Assembly (NCBI RefSeq): GCF_027924565.1
Contig: NZ_AP027041.1
Coordinates: forward strand, 3,038,001-3,102,000
Source of the DNA: Lysobacter auxotrophicus
GTDB taxonomy: Bacteria; Pseudomonadota; Gammaproteobacteria; Xanthomonadales; Xanthomonadaceae
Length of the DNA stretch: 64,000 bases
Reading direction: 5' to 3'
Below, in pieces: positions 44,970-52,390 of this stretch. Position 1 is the first letter of the stretch; every line of letters starts with the position of its first letter. The position numbers and the translations under genes were made by a program. The notes under the pieces are model-generated. The model was not told where the DNA came from, ran no database searches, and worked only from the letters and a program-made list of their open reading frames with translations.

Positions 44970-45530
44970 TCAGAAGCCCTTGGGCTTCCACTTCATCCCG
45001 CCGTTGGGAGGCTGAGTTACTGCAGGCACTGCTCCGAGTGCAGGTGCCGTAGCGCTCGCCGACTTGAGTGCCGCGACGCGATCGACGATTTCCTTAGCGT
45101 GCTTTTCGACAAGGCCCGACGAGGTACCCAATGCGGTGGCGTTGTAGGACTCGACCTCGAAATGCCCCATCTGCTGGCCATCAGCGCGCAGCACTTTGAC
45201 CGTGCTACGGATGTTGTCGCGTCCAGCCATGATGCCTACGAGGAAGCGCGCGGCGCCGTTGCGCATGTAGTAGTTGTTGATCCGGACGTCGACTTTGAGT
45301 GCCTCCGGGTCGCCGTTGACTGCGAGTAGCCGGCGATCGCTCAGCTGCTGGTCGAGGCTGTCACGCAGAAGCGCCAGGCCCGCGACGCTCATCTCGCTTG
45401 TGTTCGTGATTTCGTAAGAGAACGTTTGCGCTTCCGCAACGCGGTAGCCCGCGTGCATGACGCTGGTGGTCGAGCACGCCGAAAGTGCCGCCAGCGCGAT
45501 CGCGGCGACGGTTACACGAATTCCCTTCAT
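44970..45530 (-). CDS. Lipoprotein, DUF4410-like
   Basis: A 186-residue exported lipoprotein. The signal MKGIRVTVAAIALAALSAC ends in lipobox LSAC, and the mature part has QTFSYEITNTSEMSVAGLAL and VDVRINNYYMRNGAARFLVG, resembling DUF4410. It converges tail to tail with the repressor operon and has its own promoter region next to the rightward early operators. Such lipoproteins in immunity regions often give lysogenic conversion or block superinfection. Start ATG 45530 is preferred over 45551. Confidence 0.75.
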   Translation of the reverse strand: MKGIRVTVAAIALAALSACSTTSVMHAGYRVAEAQTFSYEITNTSEMSVAGLALLRDSLDQQLSDRRLLAVNGDPEALKVDVRINNYYMRNGAARFLVGIMAGRDNIRSTVKVLRADGQQMGHFEVESYNATALGTSSGLVEKHAKEIVDRVAALKSASATAPALGAVPAVTQPPNGGMKWKPKGF

Positions 45531-45595
45531 CTCCCCTCTCCAAGAGCCCACCCCTGGGCAGACCCATTAGAGCGCTACCGTTCGTCGGAGCCTAA

Positions 45596-45630
45596 TAGCT
45601 GGGCTATTGACCGGAAGACTAGCCATGCTA
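45596..45630. promoter_or_regulatory. Operator pair before the rightward early operon
   Basis: TAGCTGGGCTA (45596-45606) and TAGCCATGCTA (45620-45630) match the TAGC-N3-GCTA sites at the cro/repressor gap; the second shares 15 identical bases (ACTAGCCATGCTATT) with the first site there. They lie between the divergent lipoprotein gene and the rightward operon, the place of lambda PL/OL. Confidence 0.72.
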
Positions 45631-45680
45631 TTTTCATGCCGTCGCCCCACTGCCGGGGCTAGTCCGAAGGACGACGGGCC

Positions 45681-46055
45681 ATGTGTAAGCCGCTCATCCC
45701 CCATTTTGTGACCCTGCCCACCGGGCGCTCCGTCACGATCGAGGCCGACTCCGAAGAGAACGCCCGCGCCGCCGCGGCGCTGGAGTTCCGCCTGTACCGC
45801 TTGCCGCCGGGCACCACGGTCGTCACCGGCCCAGCAGCGCAGGCCCGCGCTTTCCTCAAGGACCTGCGTGTCGCCGACTACGAGATCGTGCGCCTCCAGC
45901 AGGCCGCCGAGGACGCCGGACTGCACGACTGCGCCCAGCGCCTCCGGGAAGCCGATGCTCAGCTGATCTGCGCCGCCTCGCTCCTCCACGAGTCCCGCAC
46001 CGACACCGACCTCTCGCGCGCCCTCGGCACCTTCACCGAGAGGCAGGTCGCGTGA
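45681..46055 (+). CDS. First gene of the rightward early operon, unknown
   Basis: Not recognised; 124 residues (MCKPLIPHFVTLPTGRSVTI). A compact beta-alpha N-terminal half and a helical, acidic C-terminal half. It directly follows the operator pair, and its stop overlaps the next GTG start, so it leads an early operon repressed in the lysogen. Confidence 0.65.
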   Translation: MCKPLIPHFVTLPTGRSVTIEADSEENARAAAALEFRLYRLPPGTTVVTGPAAQARAFLKDLRVADYEIVRLQQAAEDAGLHDCAQRLREADAQLICAASLLHESRTDTDLSRALGTFTERQVA

Positions 46056-46267
46056 ACCAGCTCGACGCCGCCAATGACGATCCCGTGGCGCTGCTCGCTC
46101 AGGCGCGCGAGGCGTACCGCATCAAGCGGAACGCCGACGGTGAGCTGTCCCGCTTGCGCAAGTACCGCGGCGCGAACGACGGCATGAAGGCTGACCGTGC
46201 GCGGCATGAGCGCCGCCGCGCGGACGCCGAAGCCATCCTCGATCGCATCTTGGGAGCAGTCGCATGA
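46052..46267 (+). CDS. Hypothetical small early protein
   Basis: Not recognised; 71 residues, basic and helical (LLAQAREAYRIKRNADGELS). GTG start at 46052 overlaps the previous stop (GTGA) and its own stop overlaps the next start (ATGA). Confidence 0.6.
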   Translation: MNQLDAANDDPVALLAQAREAYRIKRNADGELSRLRKYRGANDGMKADRARHERRRADAEAILDRILGAVA

Positions 46268-46440
46268 GCGCCTGCCCGATCTTCTCCCGCCTCGCCGCCG
46301 ACATGGCGCGACTGGGCCTCTCCGACGACGAACAGCGCGCCGGCGAAACCCTCCCCTCACACCAGCCGCAGGCGACCACGTCGGCGCGCGAGGCCTCTCC
46401 CATTCCCCACCTGCCCAACCGCGCAGGAAAGGAGCTCTGA
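46264..46440 (+). CDS. Hypothetical small early protein
   Basis: A 58-residue frame beginning MSACPIFSRLAADMARLGLS and ending PNRAGKEL, coupled to the gene before by ATGA. Its last codons contain the GGAG ribosome site of the following gene. No known family. Confidence 0.55.
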   Translation: MSACPIFSRLAADMARLGLSDDEQRAGETLPSHQPQATTSAREASPIPHLPNRAGKEL

Positions 46441-46442
46441 AC

Positions 46443-46742
46443 ATGTCGAACGTGATCCAACTGCGCATCGCGCCGGCGATCGCGCCCGTGCAGGTCATCG
46501 CCAGTGCCTGCAACGTCGTGAACCTCTTCCAGGCAGCATGCCGCTCTCCTGCAGCGAAGGCCGACGGCGTGTTCGCTCAGGTCAACATCGCCGCGCGCCG
46601 CATGGGAGTGAAGCCGCACATCGCGCTCAGGTATGCGAAGGAAGCGAAGCAGGACTACCTCAACGGCACCCGCAGCCCGGCGCGTGTCGTTGCGGACTGG
46701 AAGGCCGCGCTGCGCCTCATCACCGAACGGGTCCAGGCATGA
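46443..46742 (+). CDS. Hypothetical early protein
   Basis: Not recognised; 99 residues. MSNVIQLRIAPAIAPVQVIA, then ARRMGVKPHIALRYAKEAKQ, a helix-rich DNA-binding-like segment. AGGAAAGGAG lies upstream of ATG 46443. Coupled to the next gene by ATGA. Confidence 0.65.
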   Translation: MSNVIQLRIAPAIAPVQVIASACNVVNLFQAACRSPAAKADGVFAQVNIAARRMGVKPHIALRYAKEAKQDYLNGTRSPARVVADWKAALRLITERVQA

Positions 46743-46846
46743 ACGCGGTGGACGTCATCTTCGTCGTGGCCATCGTCGTGCTGCTGATCGTCGACGGCGC
46801 GTGCGCGTGCTCGTGGGCCGAGCGCGCTGACGGGAGGGCCGAGTGA
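46739..46846 (+). CDS. Tiny membrane protein, 35 residues
   Basis: A single membrane helix (MNAVDVIFVVAIVVLLIVDG) followed by CACSWAERADGRAE. It overlaps the genes on both sides by 1-4 bases. Small single-helix proteins in early phage operons can modulate host membrane enzymes; the role here is unknown. Confidence 0.55.
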   Translation: MNAVDVIFVVAIVVLLIVDGACACSWAERADGRAE

Positions 46847-47085
46847 TGGCCCGGAAGACTGCCATGCGCCTCGTGCGCACCGATGACGCGCAGCAGGAGC
46901 TTTGGAACCGCCCGCGCGATCCCGTGGTGCTCAAACCCATCGAATGGGGCACTCGCGACCCGGTGCTCGGCCGTGGTGTGTGCCAGCACGTCGAAGACGC
47001 GACGCCGCCCGTGGTCGTGACCTTCAACCCCTTCACCCACAACCGCGTCCGTCGCGTCCTCCGCTCCCTCGGAGTCGTGCACTGA
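46846..47085 (+). CDS. Hypothetical small early protein
   Basis: Not recognised; 79 residues from ATG 46846 (MARKTAMRLVRTDDAQQELW), or one more from GTG 46843. The last part (FNPFTHNRVRRVLRSLGVVH) is basic. The 126 bases that follow hold no gene. Confidence 0.6.
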   Translation: MARKTAMRLVRTDDAQQELWNRPRDPVVLKPIEWGTRDPVLGRGVCQHVEDATPPVVVTFNPFTHNRVRRVLRSLGVVH

Positions 47086-47211
47086 TTCCCCAGGCGTGCT
47101 GCGGCGCCCCTGCGCTCCCCTCGCAGGAACTACCCCGCCCCGCCCGTCCGCAGCCGGGCGCCACTTTGCCAATCACCTTCTCCGATTACCGCCGAATTAA
47201 CGATGACAGCG

Positions 47212-47427
47212 TCAGTTATCAATCTCGCCACACGCAAAACGGAAGCCAGCGTCGATGGCTTGCTGCGCGGTATCGAAGTTCTCGGGCACTGGGTCTTTGT
47301 ACGTCCCCATGCCGTCGATTATCACCTCGCTCACTCGCGCTTCGCCGGGGCGGTTAACCCAGACGATGACGGTGAAGTTTCGCCCGTACCAGGTGCCCTG
47401 CTTTGTGTAATGCCGCACGTCTTCCAT
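47212..47427 (-). CDS. Hypothetical protein, antisense within the early operon
   Basis: A 71-residue frame (MEDVRHYTKQGTWYGRNFTV) with a natural composition and a compact alternating pattern (IVWVNRPGEARVSEVIIDGM). The opposing plus-strand frame over the same bases looks like a shadow. It is a single leftward gene within rightward neighbours. Function unknown. Confidence 0.55.
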   Translation of the reverse strand: MEDVRHYTKQGTWYGRNFTVIVWVNRPGEARVSEVIIDGMGTYKDPVPENFDTAQQAIDAGFRFACGEIDN

Positions 47428-47504
47428 AACCGATCCCAGTCGTCAGGTGAACAAGAGCCTGCGTCGTCCGCCCCGCATTTTCAAGACGGCTCGGAGACCC
47501 GAGC

Positions 47505-47693
47505 ATGAAGTACGACGATACCCAACTGGACCTGATTCGCCACAGCGACGCCGGCCTGGCCGAAGCATTCCGTAAAGCCGCCGACGCCGCGCGCCGTAGC
47601 CCATTCGAAACGCCGGACCGCTGCGAAGAGCGTGCGCGCTACTACGAAGAGCAGGCGGAAAAGCATGCTGCGCGCGCAGGTGGCCAGGCATGA
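47505..47693 (+). CDS. Hypothetical small early protein
   Basis: Not recognised; 62 residues, charged helix (MKYDDTQLDLIRHSDAGLAE, then RCEERARYYEEQAEKHAARA). GGAG lies upstream of ATG 47505, and its stop overlaps the next start. Confidence 0.6.
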   Translation: MKYDDTQLDLIRHSDAGLAEAFRKAADAARRSPFETPDRCEERARYYEEQAEKHAARAGGQA

Positions 47694-48313
47694 CCTCGCG
47701 CTACCAGATGATCAGGCAATGGCTTGGCACGCAGGACGGACCACGCACGCCTGGCGAAATCGCCGCAGGCATTGGAGCCAAGAGCTCGCGCGCGTTCACT
47801 GTCGTGCTCGGCAACATGCTGCGCGATGGATGGCTGGTGCGAAAGCGCGACGGCGTGCGTCGACTCTACAGCCTCACCGAGAAGGCGCCGCCTCGCAAAG
47901 CCACCGCGGCACAGCTGGCCGAACGCGCTCGACAGCGACAGCGAGAGCGCTATCGCGCCAAGGGCGGTAGGACCCGTGCGCAGTGGCTTGAGGAACGCCG
48001 CCGGGCCGCTGCCGAGCGGCGGGCGCAGTACGAACGCGACGTCGCCCTTCGGCGAGAGCAGCGCGCTGCGGAGCGCGCGAAAAGAGCCGGTGCGCGTGCC
48101 GCTGTTGCGAAGCCCCTGCACGACCGCAAGGCGAAGCCGCACGTCGTCGTCAGGCTCGCGCCGCCGGCGGCGCCCAAGAAGGAGGTTCCGCGGGAGTCGG
48201 TCGAGCAATGGATGGCGCGCACCGGCAAGACGCCGCAGGTGCTGCCCATCGGCGCCGTCTCAAAGCCTCTGGGCTTCATCAATTTCAACAACAGCGCGAG
48301 GAAGGCGGCATGA
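47690..48313 (+). CDS. Winged-helix DNA-binding protein
   Basis: A 207-residue protein. The N-terminus is winged-helix-like: YQMIRQWLGTQDGPRTPGEI, then AAGIGAKSSRAFTVVLGNML and RDGWLVRKRDGVRRLYSLTE. A long Arg/Ala-rich coiled coil follows (AERARQRQRERYRAKGGRTR). The C-terminal segment MARTGKTPQVLPIGAVSKPL may be a separate peptide motif. A regulator or DNA-coating protein is plausible. Confidence 0.65.
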   Translation: MTSRYQMIRQWLGTQDGPRTPGEIAAGIGAKSSRAFTVVLGNMLRDGWLVRKRDGVRRLYSLTEKAPPRKATAAQLAERARQRQRERYRAKGGRTRAQWLEERRRAAAERRAQYERDVALRREQRAAERAKRAGARAAVAKPLHDRKAKPHVVVRLAPPAAPKKEVPRESVEQWMARTGKTPQVLPIGAVSKPLGFINFNNSARKAA

Positions 48314-48477
48314 CCCAGCACCTCTTCCCTCGCCCGCCGCGACGAATGAAGCAGCCGCGCAAAGACCAGCTGCGAAACCAACTCCGCGATGCCGCCGAAA
48401 CGATCGAGCGGCAAGCGCGGGAAATCGAACACCTCCGGCGCCCGTGGTGGCGCCGCCTACTCCGGAGAGCCGCATGA
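48310..48477 (+). CDS. Hypothetical small early protein
   Basis: A 55-residue basic coiled-coil-like protein (MTQHLFPRPPRRMKQPRKDQ, ending WWRRLLRRAA). ATG 48310 and the stop at 48477 overlap both neighbours (ATGA). Function unknown. Confidence 0.55.
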   Translation: MTQHLFPRPPRRMKQPRKDQLRNQLRDAAETIERQAREIEHLRRPWWRRLLRRAA

Positions 48478-48674
48478 ACCAGATCGACCCGTACGCAACC
48501 CTCCGCGCGGCGCACGCCTCTGGCGCGCGCATCCAGGTGTGGCGCCTGCGCGGCTACACCGACAGCTCCGCCGATGGCCACTGGGTAGATATCACCCCGA
48601 AGGGTAAAGCGCCGGCGTTCACCTGCCCGGCCCATCTGTACCGCGTGCACCCCGAGGACGCAGCCAATGGGTGA
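48474..48674 (+). CDS. Hypothetical small early protein
   Basis: A 66-residue frame (MNQIDPYATLRAAHASGARI, then WVDITPKGKAPAFTCPAHLY) that looks like a small beta-rich domain. Coupled to the gene before by ATGA. Confidence 0.6.
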   Translation: MNQIDPYATLRAAHASGARIQVWRLRGYTDSSADGHWVDITPKGKAPAFTCPAHLYRVHPEDAANG

Positions 48675-48686
48675 CAGCTCGCACGG

Positions 48687-48857
48687 CTACTCCGGCGGAT
48701 CGATTTGCATCAGCACGATTTCCGCGTTCTCGCCGATGTTCTTGAGCCGATTCCGGCGCCCGCACTGCGGGCAAATGAAGCACACGCCGAAGTCGTCGAT
48801 CACTGGCAGGGAGTCGTCGGGCGTGACTTCCGCCTTGCAGCGAATGCAGATCCACAT
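48687..48857 (-). CDS. Small zinc-ribbon protein
   Basis: A 56-residue leftward gene. MWICIRCKAEVTPDDSLPVI and CFICPQCGRRNRLKN give two CxxC pairs that can bind one zinc. The frame is open upstream, but the CxxC-first start at 48857 is typical. The frame on the other strand is a shadow. Function unknown. Confidence 0.65.
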   Translation of the reverse strand: MWICIRCKAEVTPDDSLPVIDDFGVCFICPQCGRRNRLKNIGENAEIVLMQIDPPE

Positions 48858-48881
48858 GGCAACCTCCGACAGGTGCCGCGC

Positions 48882-49061
48882 ATGAATGAGCGCGAGTTCC
48901 AGATCCACGTTGCGAGGGTACACCTCGCCGAGTGCGCGCGCCGGCGCCGTCACTGGCCCAGCCGCGACTTGTACTGGTCGCTATTCGCATGGGCGCAGAA
49001 CGCGCGTCGGTGCGCCGCGGCGATGGCGCGTGAGCCGAAACAAAGAGGACTGTTCGCGTGA
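48882..49061 (+). CDS. Hypothetical small early protein
   Basis: A 59-residue basic helical protein (MNEREFQIHVARVHLAECAR, then REPKQRGLFA). Its stop overlaps the start of the Mom-like gene. Function unknown. Confidence 0.55.
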   Translation: MNEREFQIHVARVHLAECARRRRHWPSRDLYWSLFAWAQNARRCAAAMAREPKQRGLFA

Positions 49062-49567
49062 TGTTCCCGGTTGCCACCTTCGACAGCATCACCCTCGCGA
49101 GGGCGCAAGCTCTTCTGATCGCGTGGGGCCATCGAATGGGCCCACTGGAGCGCGGGAATAGCGCGGCGTTGCATTGCCATGCGCTCTTTGTGCACGGTGA
49201 GCCGGTTGCGTTGGCCACCAGTAGCAGTCTGATTCGTGAGCATGTGGGCGGGGGCTTGGACTTCCTGACGCGCGCGAACACCATCGAGCTGAGCAGGCTG
49301 TGCGCACGGGAGCCGTGGGCGTGCCGCGTCGCGCTGCGGCTGTGGCGCGAGGCCGTGTTCCCCGGCACCGGCTACGACGTGGCGATCAGCTATCAGGACG
49401 CGGGCCTGCACACGGGCAACACGTACCGCTTCGACGGCTGGAAGCGCGTTGCGTTCAGCAGTTCCGGAACGGATAGCCGCACCGGTCGCCGCGGCCGCCG
49501 GAAATGGATCTGGGCATGGACCCGCGATCAATCGATCTGGAATGAGCAGCCCCGGAGGGCAGCATGA
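49058..49567 (+). CDS. Mom-like DNA base modification protein (GNAT-like fold)
   Basis: A 169-residue protein. The order TIELSRLCAREPWACRVALR, then DVAISYQDAGLHTGNTYRFD and GWKRVA, matches the pattern of phage Mu Mom-type acyltransferases (EL-RL, SY-D---HTG--Y, W or F, G). Mom adds a carbamoylmethyl group to adenine in DNA and protects against restriction. The start is GTG 49058 (GTGA overlap) or ATG 49061. A DNA adenine methylase gene follows with a 4-base overlap. The family call rests on recalled pattern only. Confidence 0.65.
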   Translation: MMFPVATFDSITLARAQALLIAWGHRMGPLERGNSAALHCHALFVHGEPVALATSSSLIREHVGGGLDFLTRANTIELSRLCAREPWACRVALRLWREAVFPGTGYDVAISYQDAGLHTGNTYRFDGWKRVAFSSSGTDSRTGRRGRRKWIWAWTRDQSIWNEQPRRAA

Positions 49568-50418
49568 AGTCGCCGGCGTTCCGCTACCACGGCGGCAAGT
49601 TCCGGCTGGCGCCATGGGTGCTGAGCCACCTTCCGCCCCATCAGACCTACGTCGAGCCGTTCGGCGGCGCTGCCGGCGTGCTGCTCCAGAAGGCGCGTAG
49701 CTATGCCGAGGTCTACAACGACCTCGACGGTGACGTGGTCAATCTGTTCCGCGTGCTCCAGTCCGAGTTCCAGCTCGAGCAACTCGTTCGGCGATGCACC
49801 CTCACCCCGTATGCGCGCGCGGAGTTCGACCTAGCGTGGGAGCCGACTGACGAACCCGTGGAACGAGCTCGTCGCCTCCTGATTCGCGCCCAGATGGGTT
49901 TCGGCAGCGCCGGGGCAACGAAGGGCAAGACCGGGTTCCGCATCGACAGCAAGCGCGCGTACGGCACCGCGCAGCACCTCTGGGCGGAGTTCCCTCCGGG
50001 CCTTGCTCAAGTGGCCGAGCGCTTCGTCGGCGTGCTAGTCGAGAACCGGCCGGCAATCGACGTAATGCGCCAGCACGACGGTCCGGACACGCTGCACTAC
50101 GTGGATCCGCCGTACGTGCACAGCACCCGCGTGCTCGACGCCGGGAAAGCGGGCTACTACCGGCACGAGATGGACGAGGCTGCGCACGCCGAACTGCTCG
50201 ACTGCTTGCTCGAGCTGGAAGGCATGGTCGTCCTCTCCGGCTACCGGACGCCGATGTACGACGAGCGCTTGGCGGGCTGGGCAACGCACGAGAAGCGCGC
50301 CCGGATCAGCGCCGGTCGCGGCACGGCGATGCGCACCGAATGCCTGTGGATCAACCCGGCGGCCCAAGGGCTGGCCAGCCAGCCGCGTCTATCACTCGCG
50401 GCAACGGAGGCAGCATGA
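49564..50418 (+). CDS. D12-class DNA adenine methyltransferase
   Basis: A 284-residue N6-adenine methylase of the Dam/D12 group. FRYHGGKFRLAPWVLSHLP starts the fold, TYVEPFGGAAGVLLQ (residues 28-42) binds AdoMet and YVDPPYV (Asp181-Pro-Pro-Tyr184) is the catalytic motif. Recognition sequence is unknown. No restriction enzyme gene is next to it. It is co-translated with the Mom-like gene. Confidence 0.9.
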   Translation: MKSPAFRYHGGKFRLAPWVLSHLPPHQTYVEPFGGAAGVLLQKARSYAEVYNDLDGDVVNLFRVLQSEFQLEQLVRRCTLTPYARAEFDLAWEPTDEPVERARRLLIRAQMGFGSAGATKGKTGFRIDSKRAYGTAQHLWAEFPPGLAQVAERFVGVLVENRPAIDVMRQHDGPDTLHYVDPPYVHSTRVLDAGKAGYYRHEMDEAAHAELLDCLLELEGMVVLSGYRTPMYDERLAGWATHEKRARISAGRGTAMRTECLWINPAAQGLASQPRLSLAATEAA

Positions 50419-50645
50419 GCGATACCTGGCTCTCCCCCGACGAGGTCGGTGAACTGACCGGCCTGCGCCCGAACAGCTGGAAGGCTCAGTGCCGCAAGCT
50501 CGCGGCGATGGGCGTGCCGTTCCGCCCGAATGGCGCCGGCCGGCCGCTGGTTGAGCGCGCGGCCGTTCTCAACAGCACGAAGGCGCCGGCCAAGGGCAAC
50601 ACGCGCGGGCCGAACTGGGAAGGATTGAATGGGAAGGCCGCGTAA
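50415..50645 (+). CDS. DUF4224-like protein, possible excisionase
   Basis: A 76-residue protein. WLSPDEVGELTGLRPNSWKA followed by QCRKLAAMGVPFRPNGAGRP fits DUF4224, a winged-helix-like domain encoded directly before many phage tyrosine integrases. Overlap with the integrase start (17 bases) and size suggest a directionality factor. Confidence 0.75.
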   Translation: MSDTWLSPDEVGELTGLRPNSWKAQCRKLAAMGVPFRPNGAGRPLVERAAVLNSTKAPAKGNTRGPNWEGLNGKAA

Positions 50646-51609
50646 GCACAACAAGCACCTTCCGCGCGGCATGCTGCAGCGCCGCGGCACCTACTTCTAC
50701 GTGCGCGGCGACCAGCCGTGGATCAACCTCGGCAAGGAATACGGGCCGGCGCTCATCAAGTACGCCGCGATCGTCGGTGAGCGGCCGACGGTGAAGACCG
50801 TCGCCGAAGCGGTGACGCACTACCTCGAATCTTCGGCGAAGCGGCTCAAGCCGGCGACGCTGGAGGGCTATCGCCACAGCGCGAAGAACCTCGCCGAGGT
50901 CTTCGGCCACATGGCGCTGAACGCCGTCGAGCCGCACCACGTGTTCGAGTACCTCACGCGCAAGGGCAACGTCCAAGCGAACCGCGACAAGGCGCTGCTG
51001 TCGGCGACCTACTCGCACGCCAGGCGCATCGGCGCATTCAAGGGCGAGGATCCGGCGAAGGGTCTGCAGTTCCGCAACGAGGAGAAGCCGCGCCAGCGCT
51101 ACGTCACCGACGACGAGCTGGACAAGCTGATCGCGGAGGCGTCGCCGAAGCTGGCCTGCATCCTGCGCTTCTCGTACCTGACCGGCATGCGCCAGGGCGA
51201 CGTGCTGCGCGTGCGCCTGGTCGACCTCGACGATGAGGGCATCCACTACACCAGCGGCAAGACCGGTGCGCGCGTCGTCATCGAGTGGTCCGACGATCTG
51301 CGCGCCGTGGTCGACGAGGCGAAGCGCTTGTGGCGTCGATTCGGGCGCGAGTACCTGTTCGAGAGCAGGCCGCGCGGGAAGAACGCGAAGCGCGGGCCGG
51401 GCCCCTACACCACCAGCGGCCTGCGCGCGCTCTGGCGACCCGTACGCATGCGCTCAGGGGTAGCGGACGTGCGGCTGCACGACCTGCGCCGGAAGGCCGG
51501 CAGCGACGTCGAGGAGGCCGAGGCGACGCGCCTGCTCGCGCACGGCGACGCGAAGGTCACCCGGAAGCACTATCGGGCGAAGCCGGAGCGCGTGAAGCCT
51601 GTCCGATAG
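50629..51609 (+). CDS. Tyrosine-family phage integrase
   Basis: A 326-residue site-specific recombinase. The catalytic residues are in place: Arg188 (TGMRQGDVL), Lys211 (SGKTGAR), His284 and Arg287 (HDLRRKAGSD), His305 (LLAHGDAK) and Tyr315 (TRKHYRAK). The core-binding domain spans about residues 50-150. It presumably joins the phage to the tRNA-Asn 3' half. It lies at the attR end, with about 1.8 kb of cargo between it and attR. Confidence 0.94.
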   Translation: MGRPRKHNKHLPRGMLQRRGTYFYVRGDQPWINLGKEYGPALIKYAAIVGERPTVKTVAEAVTHYLESSAKRLKPATLEGYRHSAKNLAEVFGHMALNAVEPHHVFEYLTRKGNVQANRDKALLSATYSHARRIGAFKGEDPAKGLQFRNEEKPRQRYVTDDELDKLIAEASPKLACILRFSYLTGMRQGDVLRVRLVDLDDEGIHYTSGKTGARVVIEWSDDLRAVVDEAKRLWRRFGREYLFESRPRGKNAKRGPGPYTTSGLRALWRPVRMRSGVADVRLHDLRRKAGSDVEEAEATRLLAHGDAKVTRKHYRAKPERVKPVR

Positions 51610-51643
51610 CCATGTGCCAGTACGGCCTGCCTCCCAGGTGCTA

Positions 51644-51671
51644 ATGTCCGCTTTCGACCCGAAGCGGACAT
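51644..51671. repeat. Palindromic repeat, type b copy 1
   Basis: ATGTCCGCTT and AAGCGGACAT form a perfect 10-bp stem around TCGACCCG. It lies 34 bases after the integrase gene and before the first cargo gene. Related copies are at 52190-52217 and 52943-52970. Confidence 0.8.
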
Positions 51672-51703
51672 CCGATGCAACTGGGCGGCAGTTGGGGGGG
51701 GCT

Positions 51704-52123
51704 ATGCACGGACTGAGGGCTTCTGCGCTGGTAGTGCTCATGACGAGCATCGCGGCGTGCAATCATTCGGTGGAACCGCAGCGCGTCGACATCGGGGCTG
51801 TCATTGCCGACGGCCGATCATTCAACGGGCAACAGGTCGTCCTTCGGGGCTGCCTTGATGCAAACCAACACGGTCTGACCCTGGCGTCCTGCGAATCCGG
51901 AAGCCAGAGGTTGGTGGTGTTCCAGTCGGATTCGCTCAAGGCAAGCCAACGATCATTGCTTTACTCCGCGGCGTTGAAGTCGAACGTTCAGCATCGTCAA
52001 TCAGTTGCCGTGACCGTTTGCGGTACTTACCGGCAAACACCCGATGGGCGGGATCGCTGGCTAGACGTTGATGCCTTCGAGATCGAGGGTGATCGAAAAA
52101 GTTCTGGTGCGTGCAGGCGCTGA
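51704..52123 (+). CDS. Cargo lipoprotein of unknown function
   Basis: A 139-residue exported lipoprotein: MHGLRASALVVLMTSIAAC with lipobox SIAAC (Cys20). The mature part has IGAVIADGRSFNGQQVVLRG and VAVTVCGTYRQTPDGRDRWL, like a small OB-fold-type beta barrel. It lies between type b and type a repeats. ATG 51704 gives the signal peptide; upstream residues come from the repeat. Confidence 0.65.
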   Translation: MHGLRASALVVLMTSIAACNHSVEPQRVDIGAVIADGRSFNGQQVVLRGCLDANQHGLTLASCESGSQRLVVFQSDSLKASQRSLLYSAALKSNVQHRQSVAVTVCGTYRQTPDGRDRWLDVDAFEIEGDRKSSGACRR

Positions 52124-52132
52124 TACGCGGGC

Positions 52133-52217
52133 GTCCGCTCTTGGCCTATAGCGGACATCGGGGACGGGCGGGCGCTCAGACTGATGCTAATGTCCGCTTT
52201 CGACCCAAAGCGGTCAT
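52133..52217. repeat. Composite palindromic repeat a-b, copy 1
   Basis: Type a (GTCCGCT-N-GGCCTATAGCGGACAT, 52133-52158) and type b (ATGTCCGCTTTCGACCCAAA to GGTCAT, 52190-52217) are 31 bases apart. The same pair with the same spacing recurs at 52884-52970. Translated frames over these give peptides like FGSKADI and SAFDPKR, often seen in spurious ORFs (from memory), so the family seems widespread. Confidence 0.8.
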
Positions 52218-52390
52218 CGACTAGGCCGTCTAACTCGCCCGGCTGGGGCCCAGTTGCACAAGCCAGTTTGTTGGCCGGCCCCAGATTTCCGCAATCTCGC
52301 GCCAGATCAGGGGATGAGCCACATTCGGGGCGGGTGTGGCGCCAGATGTATATCCGGACCAACGGGTCCGCTATCAGGAAGTTTGCCCCT

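Noticed and set aside
47203-47508. Plus-strand 101-codon frame over 47203-47508
   Set aside because: The opposite frame (47212-47427) has a more natural protein pattern; this one lacks a clear ribosome site and has a low-complexity end.
52228-52276. A second attC-like candidate (GTCTAAC to GTTGGCC) before the zinc-ribbon cargo gene
   Set aside because: The end cores look plausible, but the inside does not form the expected imperfect hairpin, so I do not call it.
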